The position numbers were made by a program, and so were the translations under genes. 9,715 nt of DNA from the NCBI GenBank assembly GCA_022796315.1, contig JAAWIL010000065.1, positions 1 through 9,715 on the forward strand. Direction: 5' to 3'. Below are positions 1-6,918 of this stretch, piece by piece (position 1 is the first letter of the stretch; each line of letters opens with the position of its first letter). A model generated the notes under the pieces. It saw nothing but the letters and a program-made list of their open reading frames with translations, was not told where the DNA came from and did not search any database. Source of the DNA: Oscillibacter sp. Lineage in GTDB: Bacteria; Bacillota; Clostridia; Oscillospirales; Oscillospiraceae.

Positions 1-211
1 CCGCAGGCATCCTGACGGATGGCAAGGATTTTTAACGCAGTCAGGGCGGAAAATACGCCGCCAAGACATGCGCGGGGAGATTTTAAACAGGCTCTTAGCA
101 CCGCTTTGCGGCGGCTGCGCAGGGGGGTGCCCCTGCACCCCGCCAGAGGGGCGCTGCCCCTCTGGACTCCCTGCCGCCTTTTGAAAAAGGCGGGCGAAAA
201 CTTTTGGCGGC
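1..211. other. Structured non-coding region downstream of pgi
   Basis: No convincing gene is present; the only long open frame here runs on as an antisense shadow of pgi. The first half contains an inverted pair, CCTGAC (11-16) with GTCAGG (40-45), and a small GGCG/CGCC pair (45-48, 56-59). The second half holds three stacked hairpins, described separately. The density of short self-complementary segments suggests a dispersed intergenic element or an RNA 3' end rather than a gene. I cannot tell from one copy whether it is repeated in the genome. Confidence 0.5.
119..193. repeat. Three stacked GC-rich hairpins (candidate dispersed intergenic element / pgi 3' end)
   Basis: Three adjacent stem-loops are visible. 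The first is GCAGGGG (119-125) with CCCCTGC (130-136). The second is CCAGAGGGGC (143-152) with GCCCCTCTGG (156-165), a perfect 10-bp stem with a 3-nt loop. The third is CCGCCTTT (174-181) with AAAGGCGG (186-193), with a TGAA loop. They lie directly after the pgi stop in the direction of pgi transcription and may end or protect that mRNA, although no clean U-tract follows. Similar hairpin blocks occur between genes in high-GC Clostridia as far as I recall; treating this as such a repeat is inference. Confidence 0.5.
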
Positions 212-1546
212 TTACTTTTGCAGCTTGGCCTCCAGCTCGGCCCTGCGGTCCTCGTAGCCAGGTTTTCCAAGAAGGGCGAACATATTCTTCTTGTAAGCCT
301 CCACGCCGGGCTGGTCGAAGGGGTTCACCTCCAGGAGGTACCCGGACAGGCCGCAGGCGTACTCGAAGAAGTAGATCAGCTCGCCCAGGGCCTCCGGCGT
401 CTTGCCGCCGGTCTCAATGATCAGGTTGGGGACGCCGCCCTCGGTGTGGGCCAGCAGGGTGCCCTCCATGGCCCGGTCCCGGATATAGTCCATGGACTCC
501 CCGGCCAGGAAGTTCAGCCCGTCGCCGTCGTCCTCCACCTTCGGGACGTGGAGCTGGCGGCTGGAGGCGCCCAGGCGCACCACGGTCTCAAAGAGGTTCC
601 GCGTGCCCGCCTGGATGTACTGGCCCATGGAGTGGAGGTCCGCCGTAAACTCCACGCTGGCGGGGAAGAGGCCCTTGCCGTCCTTGCCCTCGCTCTCGCC
701 GTAGAGCTGTTTCCACCACTCCAGCATGAAGCGGAAGGCGGGATCGTAGCAGGCCAGAACCTCGATGGGCTTGCCGGCGGCGTAGAGGGAGTACCGCATG
801 GCCGCGTACTGCCAGGCGGGGTTCGCGAAGGAGGCGGTTTTGCAGGTCTCCATCATGGAGGCCGCGCCGGCCATGAGGGCGGAGATGTCCACCCCCGCCA
901 CGGCGATGGGCAGCAGGCCCACGGCGGTGAGCACGGAGTACCGCCCGCCCACGCCGTCGGGCACCACGAAGGTCTCCCAGCCCTCGGCGTCCGCCAGGGA
1001 CTTCAGGGCCCCCCGGGCCTTGTCGGTGGTGGCGTAGATGCGGCTCTTAGCGCCCTCCCGGCCGTACTTCTCCTCCAGGGCCGCCCGGAAGAAGCGGAAG
1101 GCCACGGCGGGCTCCGTGGTGGTGCCGGACTTGGAGATCACGTTGACGGAGAAGTCCACGCCCTCCAGCAGGTCCAGGACCTCCTGCATGGCGTCGGAGC
1201 TGAGGCCGTTGCCGCAGAAGTAGATGTTGGGGGTGCTCTTCTTTTTGAGGTTGTAGTTGGGGGAGCAGAGATAGTCGATGACGCCCCGGGCGCCCAGGTA
1301 GGACCCGCCGATGCCGATGACCACCAGGGCCTGGGAGTCCTTTTGAATCCGGGCCGCAGCGGCCTGAATCCGGGCGAACTCCTCCTTGTCGTAGTCCTGG
1401 GGCAGACGGACCCAGTCCGTGAAGGACCCGCCGGCGCCGGTGCCGGTCTGGACCTTCTCCTGGGCCTCGGTCAGGCGGGGAGCCAGGTCCTCCTCATAGC
1501 GCGGGGGCAGGAAAGTCTCCAGCTGAAACGATTTGACGTGAATCAT
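212..1546 (-). CDS. pgi: Glucose-6-phosphate isomerase
   Basis: Cytosolic enzyme that interconverts glucose 6-phosphate and fructose 6-phosphate in glycolysis and gluconeogenesis. The 444-residue length fits the roughly 450-residue Bacillus-type family. Visible signatures are VVIGIGGSYLGARG (residues 75-88, first SIS sugar-phosphate fold), SVNVISKSGTTTEP (133-146), YGESEGKDGKG (282-292) and the C-terminal QPGVEAYKKNMF (412-423). By alignment with the Bacillus enzyme, the catalytic residues are Glu284, His305 in LHSMGQY, and Lys419. I chose the ATG at 1544-1546 over the in-frame ATG nine bases upstream, because the Shine-Dalgarno AGAAAGGA (1555-1562) sits 8 nt from the former and overlaps the latter. 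The gene is monocistronic in view, divergent from ptsHI, with its own promoter. Confidence 0.96.
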   Translation of the reverse strand: MIHVKSFQLETFLPPRYEEDLAPRLTEAQEKVQTGTGAGGSFTDWVRLPQDYDKEEFARIQAAAARIQKDSQALVVIGIGGSYLGARGVIDYLCSPNYNLKKKSTPNIYFCGNGLSSDAMQEVLDLLEGVDFSVNVISKSGTTTEPAVAFRFFRAALEEKYGREGAKSRIYATTDKARGALKSLADAEGWETFVVPDGVGGRYSVLTAVGLLPIAVAGVDISALMAGAASMMETCKTASFANPAWQYAAMRYSLYAAGKPIEVLACYDPAFRFMLEWWKQLYGESEGKDGKGLFPASVEFTADLHSMGQYIQAGTRNLFETVVRLGASSRQLHVPKVEDDGDGLNFLAGESMDYIRDRAMEGTLLAHTEGGVPNLIIETGGKTPEALGELIYFFEYACGLSGYLLEVNPFDQPGVEAYKKNMFALLGKPGYEDRRAELEAKLQK

Positions 1547-1554
1547 ATGGGTCA

Positions 1555-1562
1555 TCCTTTCT
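1555..1562 (-). promoter_or_regulatory. Ribosome binding site that decides the pgi start
   Basis: AGAAAGGA on the minus strand lies 8 nt before the ATG at 1544-1546. The other in-frame ATG (1553-1555) overlaps this motif and would have no usable spacing, so the shorter protein beginning MIHVKS is preferred. Confidence 0.7.
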
Positions 1563-1634
1563 CAAAATAAGTGGGAAAATCGTTTGCGGCCTGTCCCAGG
1601 GGGGCGCAGCCGGTACGGGAACATTGATGACGAA

Positions 1635-1663
1635 AGTATATCACGCCGGCGGGGCAAGATCAA
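1635..1663 (-). promoter_or_regulatory. pgi promoter (sigma-A type, extended -10)
   Basis: On the minus strand TTGATC (1658-1663) is separated by exactly 17 bp from TATACT (1635-1640). The -10 hexamer is preceded by TGA, giving the extended -10 form TGnTATACT. Transcription would begin near 1628, leaving a leader of about 80 nt before the pgi start. Confidence 0.72.
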
Positions 1664-1809
1664 GGACGGAACCTGCTGAAATTTTCCCGGAAATTCTGAC
1701 AGATTACGGCGTCTCCCGCCGGGTTTTCCCCCGAATCGCCCCGTCTTGGCCGCGCGGAGGGCGGTGCTTTTCCCCTCCAACCGGGCAGTTTGCGCCCCTC
1801 TGAGGACTT

Positions 1810-1839
1810 TTGAGGAAAGATACGGGACAGATGTATATT
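1810..1839 (+). promoter_or_regulatory. Possible upstream promoter for ptsH (weak)
   Basis: TTGAGG (1810-1815) and TATATT (1834-1839) are separated by 18 bp on the plus strand. If used, it would give ptsH a leader of about 190 nt. It is weaker than the proximal promoter at 1942-1970 and is listed only as a candidate. Confidence 0.3.
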
Positions 1840-1941
1840 ATGCCGGGAAAAGCTGGGAGGAAAAGGATTACGGCGGAAAAATTCGGCAGATTATACAAAA
1901 GGGATCCGCCGGATTTGGGCATGGGAAAGGGGCGTGGGGAA

Positions 1942-1970
1942 TTGACCTGGCTGACCCTTCGTGATAGTAT
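1942..1970 (+). promoter_or_regulatory. ptsHI-mtlA promoter
   Basis: TTGACC (1942-1947) and TAGTAT (1965-1970) are separated by exactly 17 bp, each one or two bases from the sigma-A consensus. Transcription would start around 1976-1979, about 60 nt before the ptsH ATG. The predicted start falls at the left edge of the perfect dyad at 1979-1995. Confidence 0.72.
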
Positions 1971-1978
1971 TACTGATG

Positions 1979-1995
1979 ATATGGCACTGCCATAT
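1979..1995. promoter_or_regulatory. Perfect 17-bp dyad at the ptsH transcription start (operator or 5' hairpin)
   Basis: ATATGGCA (1979-1986), one central C, and TGCCATAT (1988-1995) form a perfect inverted repeat. It starts within a few bases of the predicted +1, a classic position for a repressor operator. As RNA it would need a slightly larger loop but could cap the 5' end of the mRNA. A second possible stem, ATGGG (1994-1998) with CCCAT (2005-2009), shares two bases with it, so the two could be mutually exclusive. The binding factor is unknown. Confidence 0.5.
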
Positions 1996-2037
1996 GGGTC
2001 GTTTCCCATCATGTGTAATGAGAAAGGAATTATTGTC

Positions 2038-2304
2038 ATGGTATCTGCAAAGACAAAGGTCATCAATCCCCAGGGAATGCACATGCGTCCCGCCCAGGTG
2101 TTCGTAACGGAGATGAGCAAGTTCCAGAGCGACGTCACCATTGTCTTCAACGGCAAGCCCATCAACGCCAAGAGCATCATGAACCTCATGGCCTCCTGCA
2201 TCAAGCAGGACAGCGAGATTGAGATCCAGTGTACCGGCGAGCAGGAGAACGAGGCCCTGGCCGCCGCCGTGAAGCTGGTGGAGTCCGGTCTGGGAGATCT
2301 GTGA
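2038..2304 (+). CDS. ptsH: Phosphocarrier protein HPr
   Basis: Small cytosolic phosphocarrier of the PEP:sugar phosphotransferase system. It accepts phosphate from Enzyme I on His15 and passes it to EIIA domains. The 88-residue product shows the active-site loop GMHMRPA (residues 13-19) with His15 and Arg17 in standard register. Ser46 sits in the AKSIMNLM motif (44-51), the site used by HPr kinase/phosphorylase in Firmicutes, so carbon-catabolite control through HPr-Ser-P and CcpA is plausible. Residue 16 is Met where Ala is commonest. The start at 2038 is supported by AGAAAGGA (2021-2028) 9 nt upstream; the longer frame to 1810 would cross the promoter. ptsI begins 16 bp after the stop. Confidence 0.96.
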   Translation: MVSAKTKVINPQGMHMRPAQVFVTEMSKFQSDVTIVFNGKPINAKSIMNLMASCIKQDSEIEIQCTGEQENEALAAAVKLVESGLGDL

Positions 2305-2305
2305 C

Positions 2306-2315
2306 AAAAGGAGGG
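2306..2315 (+). promoter_or_regulatory. Strong ribosome binding site for ptsI
   Basis: AAAAGGAGGG begins 1 nt after the ptsH stop and lies 5 nt before the ptsI ATG at 2321. It fills almost the whole ptsH-ptsI gap, so efficient independent initiation of Enzyme I is expected. Confidence 0.75.
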
Positions 2316-2320
2316 ACCGT

Positions 2321-4033
2321 ATGATTCTCAAGGGAATCGCCGCCTCGGACGGCTTTGGCATCGGCCGGGCGGTCTGCGTGCGGGAGGAGAGCCTGGATTT
2401 CTCCGGCGTCAGCTATTCCGGCAAGGACGCGGAGAAGGCCCGGCTCCAGAGCGCCATGGAGCAGTTCAACCAGCGCACCGCAGCCATGGCGGAGAACATC
2501 CGGGAGCGGGTGGGCCAGAAGGAATCGGAGATTCTCACCGGCCAGATCGCCATGCTGGCGGACCCCTTCATGGTCTCCCAGATGCACGACGCCATTGAGG
2601 GCGGCTCCTGCGCCGAGGCGGCGGTGGACAGCGTGTGCAATATGTACGCGGACATGTTCGCCGCCGTGGAGGATGAGCTGATGCGCCAGCGGGCCACGGA
2701 CATTCAGGACATCCGCACCCGCCTGCTGTCCATCCTCCTGGGCCGGGAGAGCGTGGACCTGAGCCGGCTCCCCGCCGGCAGCGTCCTGGTGGCCCAGGAC
2801 CTGACGCCCTCCATGACCGTGGGGCTGAAGAAGGAGAACGTGGCCGCCATCCTCACCGCCTCCGGCGGACGGACCAGCCACTCCGCCATTCTGGCCCGGG
2901 CCCTGGAACTGCCCGCGGTGCTAAGCGTGGCCAAGGTGCTGGACACCGTGAAGGACGGCGACGGCATCATTGTGGACGGCAGCGAGGGCATCGCCATCCT
3001 GAATCCCGACGAGCGCACCCGGGGCGAGTACCTGGCCCGGCAGGAGGAGTTCCTGTCCCGGAAGGCCGCCCTGGAGGTGTACCGGAACCGGCCCACCGTG
3101 GACGCCGACGGGAAGCACTACGGCCTGTATGCCAACATCGGCTCCGTGGAGGACGCCAAGGCCGCCGCCGAATCCGGCGCGGAGGGCATCGGCCTGTTCC
3201 GCACAGAGTTCCTGTTCATGAACCGCGCCAGCCTGCCGGACGAGACCGTGCAGTACGAGGCGTATCAGACCGTCTCCCGGCTGATGGCCGGGAAGGAGGT
3301 CATCATCCGCACCCTGGACGTGGGCGGCGACAAGGCCATTGAGTACCTGGGCATGGAGAAGGAGGAGAACCCCTTCCTGGGCCACCGGGCCATCCGCTAC
3401 TGCCTGGACCGGCCGGAGCTGTACAAGGTGCAGCTGCGGGCGCTGCTGCGGGCCGGCGCGGAGGAGAAGAACATCAAGATCATGCTGCCCCTGGTCACCT
3501 GCGTGGAGGAGGTCCGGGCGGCCCGGGAGCTCCTGGAGCAGTGCAAGCACGAGCTGGCGGAGGCCCAGGTGCCCTATGACAAGGACATCGCCCTGGGCAT
3601 CATGGTGGAGACCCCCGCCGCGGCGCTGATTGCCGACGTGCTGGCCAAGGAGTGCGACTTCTTCTCCATCGGCACCAACGACCTGACACAGTACACCATG
3701 GCCGTGGACCGGGGCAACGCCCAGGTGGAGAAGCTCTACTCCGCCTACCAGCCGGCGGTGCTGCGCTCCATCCGGAACGTCATCGCCGCCGCCAAGGAGG
3801 CGGGCATCCAGGCGGGCATGTGCGGCGAGGCCGCCGCCGATCCCTGCCTGACGCCGCTGCTGATGACCTGGGGCCTGGATGAGTTCTCCGTCAGCGCCGC
3901 CTCGGTGCTGGCTACCCGGGCGGGCATTGGCCGCTGGCGCGGTGAGGAAGCCGCCAAGGTCACCGGCGAGGCCATGGCCCTCTCCACCGCCTCCGGTGTG
4001 GAGGGATACCTGCGGGCCTCCGCCGCCCTGTGA
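2321..4033 (+). CDS. ptsI: Phosphoenolpyruvate-protein phosphotransferase (PTS Enzyme I)
   Basis: Cytosolic first enzyme of the PTS. It autophosphorylates from PEP and transfers the phosphate to HPr His15. The full-length protein of 570 residues matches the usual 570-575. The N-terminal HPr-binding and phosphohistidine region ends in SGGRTSHSAILARALELP with active-site His187 (E. coli His189). The C-terminal PEP-binding TIM barrel shows GIGLFRTEFLF (residues 289-299, Arg294), IIRTLDVGGDK (328-338, Arg330), MVETPAA (428-434, Glu429), GTNDLTQY (451-458) and the acid/base Cys501 in AGMCGEAA (498-505). All expected catalytic residues are present. It is co-transcribed with ptsH upstream, and mtlA begins 37 bp downstream. 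Confidence 0.97.
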   Translation: MILKGIAASDGFGIGRAVCVREESLDFSGVSYSGKDAEKARLQSAMEQFNQRTAAMAENIRERVGQKESEILTGQIAMLADPFMVSQMHDAIEGGSCAEAAVDSVCNMYADMFAAVEDELMRQRATDIQDIRTRLLSILLGRESVDLSRLPAGSVLVAQDLTPSMTVGLKKENVAAILTASGGRTSHSAILARALELPAVLSVAKVLDTVKDGDGIIVDGSEGIAILNPDERTRGEYLARQEEFLSRKAALEVYRNRPTVDADGKHYGLYANIGSVEDAKAAAESGAEGIGLFRTEFLFMNRASLPDETVQYEAYQTVSRLMAGKEVIIRTLDVGGDKAIEYLGMEKEENPFLGHRAIRYCLDRPELYKVQLRALLRAGAEEKNIKIMLPLVTCVEEVRAARELLEQCKHELAEAQVPYDKDIALGIMVETPAAALIADVLAKECDFFSIGTNDLTQYTMAVDRGNAQVEKLYSAYQPAVLRSIRNVIAAAKEAGIQAGMCGEAAADPCLTPLLMTWGLDEFSVSAASVLATRAGIGRWRGEEAAKVTGEAMALSTASGVEGYLRASAAL

Positions 4034-4053
4034 ATTCCCGACAATTCCTGTGT

Positions 4054-4061
4054 AGAAAGGA
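4054..4061 (+). promoter_or_regulatory. mtlA ribosome binding site
   Basis: AGAAAGGA lies 9 nt before the mtlA ATG at 4071. The same octamer with similar spacing precedes ptsH and pgi. I see neither a terminator nor a convincing promoter in the short ptsI-mtlA gap, which favours one transcript. Confidence 0.65.
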
Positions 4062-4070
4062 CGTCTGTCC

Positions 4071-5963
4071 ATGAAAGAACGCGTACAAAAATTTGGCCGC
4101 TTCCTCAGCGGCATGGTGATGCCCAACATCGGGGCCTTCATCGCCTGGGGCCTGATCGCCGCCCTGTTCATCCCGGACGGGTGGCTGGGCTGGTGGGGTC
4201 CCGCCGCCGCTATCAACGCCATGGTGGGTCCCATGCTGTCCTACCTGCTGCCCATCCTCATCGGATACACCGGCGGCCGGGCCATCGGCGGCCAGAAGGG
4301 AGCTGTCACCGGCGCCCTGGCCACTCTGGGCGCCATCGCCTCCACCGAGAGCACCATGTTCATCGGGGCCATGATCTGCGGCCCCCTGGGCGGCTGGTGC
4401 ATCAAGAAGTTTGACGAGCGGATGGAGGGACACATCCCCGCGGGCTTTGAGATGGTGGTCAACAACTTCTCCGTGGGCATCATCGGCGGCATCCTGGCCG
4501 TGCTGTCCATCTTCGCCATCGGCCCCGCCTGCGTGGTGGTCACCGACGTGCTGGGCGCGGGCGTCCAGTTCCTGGTGAATCACAGCCTGCTGCCCCTCAC
4601 CGCCGTGCTGGTGGAGCCCGCCAAGGTCCTCTTCCTGAACAACGCCATCAACCACGGCGTGTTCACCCCCATCGGCACGGAGCAGGCCGCGGAGCTGGGC
4701 AAGTCCATCCTGTTCATGATCGAGTCCAACCCCGGCCCCGGCCTGGGACTCCTGCTGGCCTACTGCGTGGCCGGCAAGGGGGAGACCCGGTCCTCCGCCG
4801 GCGCCGCCGCCGTCATCCAGTTTGTGGGCGGCATCCATGAGATCTACTTCCCTTATGTGCTGATGAATCCCATTGTCATTCTGGGTCCCATGATCGGCAA
4901 CGTGTGCGGGATCTTTACCCTGTCGATGCTGAACGGCGGCCTGGTGGCGGCGGCCTCCCCCGGCAGCATCATCGCCGAGCTGATGATGACCCCCAAGGGC
5001 GGGTATTTCGCCAACATTGCCGGCATTGCCGTGGCGGCGGTGGTCAGTTTCCTGATCTCCGCCTTCCTGCTGAAATTCTTCGGCAAGGACGCCAGCCTGG
5101 CGGAGGCCCAGGCCCGGGTGGCCGCCTCCAAGGCCGCCAGCAAGGGCCAGGCCGTGGAGTCCACCACCGGCGCTTCTGTGGACATCCAGTCCGTGAAGAA
5201 GATCGTCTTCGCCTGCGACGCGGGCATGGGCTCCTCCGCCATGGGGGCCACCATGCTGCGCAACAAGCTCAAGGACGCCGGCGTCACCGGCATCGAGGTG
5301 ATCCATCACCCGGTGTCCGAGATCCCCGGCGACTGCCAGATTGTGGTGACGCACCACGAGCTCTCCGGCCGGGCGGCCCAGCGCGCCCCCCAGGCCCGGA
5401 TCATCCCCATCAAGAATTTCATGGGCGCGCCGGAGTACAACGACCTGGTCCATGAGCTGGCAGAGGCCCAGAAGGGCGGCGGCTCCGCGCCGGCCCCGGC
5501 GGAGGAGAAGGCCCAGGAGGCCGCGCCCCAGGGCGAGACTCTGCTGGAGCGGAAGAACATCGTGCTGGGCTGCGCCCCCGTCACCCCGGAGGAGGCCATC
5601 AAGGCCTGCGGCCGGCGGATGGTGGAGAGCGGCTATGTGGACGAGGCCTATATCCAGGGAATGCTGGACCGGGAGGCCAGCTTCTCGGTGGCCATCGGCA
5701 GCCATGTGGCGATCCCCCACGGCACCAACGACGTCAAGCCTCTCATCAAGCGCACCGGCGTGGTGGTCATGACCTATCCCGAGGGCATCGACTGGAACGG
5801 AGACAAGGTGAAGCTGGTGGTGGGCATCGCCGCCAAGGGCGAGGAGCACCTGGAGGTCCTGGGCCGCATTGTGGCCATTGCCTCCACCGACGAGGACACC
5901 GACAAGCTGGTGGCCTCCGCCGACGCCGAGAAGCTGTTCACCACCCTGAACGGCCTGGCATAA
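4071..5963 (+). CDS. mtlA: PTS mannitol-type transporter, EIICBA
   Basis: Membrane permease that takes up and phosphorylates a hexitol, most likely mannitol to mannitol 1-phosphate. At 630 residues it matches the three-domain E. coli form (637). The EIIC domain (about 1-340) is strongly hydrophobic with several membrane segments. It carries LVEPAKVLFLNNAINHG (180-196) and the GGIHEIYFPYVLM motif (253-265), with His256 and Glu257 at the E. coli positions. EIIB (about 375-465) has the phosphorylated Cys382 in ACDAGMGSSAMGA. An Ala/Pro/Glu-rich linker (about 468-488) leads to EIIA with phosphorylated His550 in VAIPHGTND (546-554). In many Firmicutes EIIA is a separate MtlF. No mannitol-1-phosphate dehydrogenase (mtlD) or mtlR is in the window. 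Mannitol specificity rests on family resemblance. Confidence 0.93.
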   Translation: MKERVQKFGRFLSGMVMPNIGAFIAWGLIAALFIPDGWLGWWGPAAAINAMVGPMLSYLLPILIGYTGGRAIGGQKGAVTGALATLGAIASTESTMFIGAMICGPLGGWCIKKFDERMEGHIPAGFEMVVNNFSVGIIGGILAVLSIFAIGPACVVVTDVLGAGVQFLVNHSLLPLTAVLVEPAKVLFLNNAINHGVFTPIGTEQAAELGKSILFMIESNPGPGLGLLLAYCVAGKGETRSSAGAAAVIQFVGGIHEIYFPYVLMNPIVILGPMIGNVCGIFTLSMLNGGLVAAASPGSIIAELMMTPKGGYFANIAGIAVAAVVSFLISAFLLKFFGKDASLAEAQARVAASKAASKGQAVESTTGASVDIQSVKKIVFACDAGMGSSAMGATMLRNKLKDAGVTGIEVIHHPVSEIPGDCQIVVTHHELSGRAAQRAPQARIIPIKNFMGAPEYNDLVHELAEAQKGGGSAPAPAEEKAQEAAPQGETLLERKNIVLGCAPVTPEEAIKACGRRMVESGYVDEAYIQGMLDREASFSVAIGSHVAIPHGTNDVKPLIKRTGVVVMTYPEGIDWNGDKVKLVVGIAAKGEEHLEVLGRIVAIASTDEDTDKLVASADAEKLFTTLNGLA

Positions 5964-5985
5964 GAAAACTGCTGTCAATCGGCAA

Positions 5986-6014
5986 AAGCGCCGGTCCCAT
6001 TGGGACCGGCGCTT
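5986..6014. terminator. Shared terminator between convergent operons
   Basis: AAGCGCCGGTCCC (5986-5998) pairs perfectly with GGGACCGGCGCTT (6002-6014) around an ATT loop. On the minus strand the stem ends directly in TTTT, giving a good intrinsic terminator for the hslO operon. On the plus strand the stem is followed by GGCGTTT and, further on, a T-rich stretch at 6031-6042, so termination of ptsHI-mtlA is likely but less canonical. It lies between the mtlA stop and the hslO stop. Confidence 0.85.
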
Positions 6015-6033
6015 GGCGTTTGAATCCGGATTT

Positions 6034-6918
6034 TTATTTTTTCATATTGGACAGCAGGGCCTCCAGCTGCTCCCGGCTGAAGTGCTGGACGTTGTCGCAG
6101 AAGCGGCAGGTGAGGTCCGCGTGGTCCTGGTCGTCGATCAGGCTCCGGAGCTCCTCCGGGCCCAGGCTGATGAGGGCCCGCTCCATCCGCTCCCGGCTGC
6201 AGGTGCACCGGTAGCCAATGGGGCTGGTCTCCAGGATCTCCAGGTCAAAGTCCGGCAGCACCCGCCGCAGCAGGGAGGCCGGGCTGCCGTCCTCCCGCAG
6301 CAGGGACGTCACCGCCCCCGCCGCCAGAATGCCGCCCTCCACCTTGGTGATCACGTCCTCCCCGGCGCCGGGCAGCAGCTGGATCAGATAGCCCCCGGCG
6401 GTCAGAACGCTCCGGTCCCGGTCCACCAGAACCCCCAGGCCGCAGGCGGTGGGAATCTGCTCCGACTCCACGAAATAGGCCGCCAGGTCCTCGGCAATCT
6501 CGCCCCCCAGCAGGGCCACGCTGCCCACGTAGGGCTCCTTCATGTGCAGGTCCCGGATCACGGTCAGGGTGCCCTCGCAGCCCACGGCGCCGCCTACGTC
6601 CAGCTTTCCGTCCGGCCGCAGGGGCAGGTCCGCCGCCGGATTGTCCACGGTGCCCCGGACGAAGCCCTCGTTGTCGGACACGGCCAGGACGGTGCCCAGG
6701 GGGCCGCCGCCCTTGATCTGGAGGGTGACGCTGGCGCCGCCGCCCTTCAGGGCGTTGCCCATCATGGAGCAGGCGGCCAGCGCCCGGCCCAGGGCCGCCG
6801 TGGCCACAGGGGTGGTCTTGTGAATCTGCCGGGCCCGCTCTGTCAGGTCCCGGGTGGACACCGCCACGGCCTTGAGAAAGCCGTCCCGGCTGATGGCCCG
6901 TACCAACTGATCACTCAT
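6034..6918 (-). CDS. hslO: Redox-regulated molecular chaperone Hsp33
   Basis: Cytosolic holdase chaperone activated by oxidative unfolding. Its C-terminal zinc centre releases zinc and forms disulfides under peroxide or bleach stress. The 294-residue length is typical. The four zinc cysteines are present: CTC at Cys238 and Cys240, then CRFC at Cys271 and Cys274, with 30 residues between the pairs as expected. The N-terminal substrate-binding part shows the family segments AACSMMGNALKGG (48-60) and GTVDNPAADLPL (89-100). The start ATG overlaps the methyltransferase stop (ATGA-type overlap), and a good Shine-Dalgarno, AAAAGGAG (6927-6934), lies inside the end of that gene. It is last in the yerC-methyltransferase-hslO operon and is followed by the shared terminator. 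Confidence 0.95.
   Translation of the reverse strand: MSDQLVRAISRDGFLKAVAVSTRDLTERARQIHKTTPVATAALGRALAACSMMGNALKGGGASVTLQIKGGGPLGTVLAVSDNEGFVRGTVDNPAADLPLRPDGKLDVGGAVGCEGTLTVIRDLHMKEPYVGSVALLGGEIAEDLAAYFVESEQIPTACGLGVLVDRDRSVLTAGGYLIQLLPGAGEDVITKVEGGILAAGAVTSLLREDGSPASLLRRVLPDFDLEILETSPIGYRCTCSRERMERALISLGPEELRSLIDDQDHADLTCRFCDNVQHFSREQLEALLSNMKK

Larger units (their letters stand above)
1547..2037. other. Divergent pgi / ptsH intergenic region
   Basis: About 490 bp without a convincing gene. It holds the pgi promoter near the left end and the ptsH promoter, start-point dyad and Shine-Dalgarno near the right end. Open frames exist on both strands, but they have no family resemblance and no plausible ribosome binding site, and one is simply an upstream extension of ptsH. 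The middle (roughly 1680-1930) shows a weaker promoter-like pair and a short ATCCG-C-CGGAT dyad (1904-1914), but nothing else I can assign. Confidence 0.6.

Noticed and set aside
218..1570. Long plus-strand open frame antisense to pgi
   Set aside because: High GC with strong third-position bias leaves antisense frames open. Its translation is low-complexity (Gly, Ala, Val, His, Leu) with no family resemblance, while the minus strand encodes a full glucose-6-phosphate isomerase.
1574..1590. cre-like site (CcpA) near the pgi start
   Set aside because: Around the AAAATCG stretch the match to TGWAANCGNTNWCA lacks the leading TG and the final A, so it is too weak to call.
1704..2204. Minus-strand frames in the pgi-ptsH gap and antisense to ptsH
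   Set aside because: No family resemblance or plausible ribosome binding site, and they overlap ptsH and its promoter.
1810..2304. N-terminally extended HPr starting at 1810
   Set aside because: The extension runs through the promoter and start-point dyad. The family length, His15/Ser46 numbering and Shine-Dalgarno all support the start at 2038.
2921..4234. 437-codon minus-strand open frame antisense to ptsI
   Set aside because: Shadow of ptsI with the same low-complexity composition; no ribosome binding site or family motif.
3960..5978. 672-codon minus-strand open frame antisense to mtlA
   Set aside because: The translation is repetitive Gly/His/Asp/Leu-rich and has no domains. mtlA on the plus strand has every expected motif.
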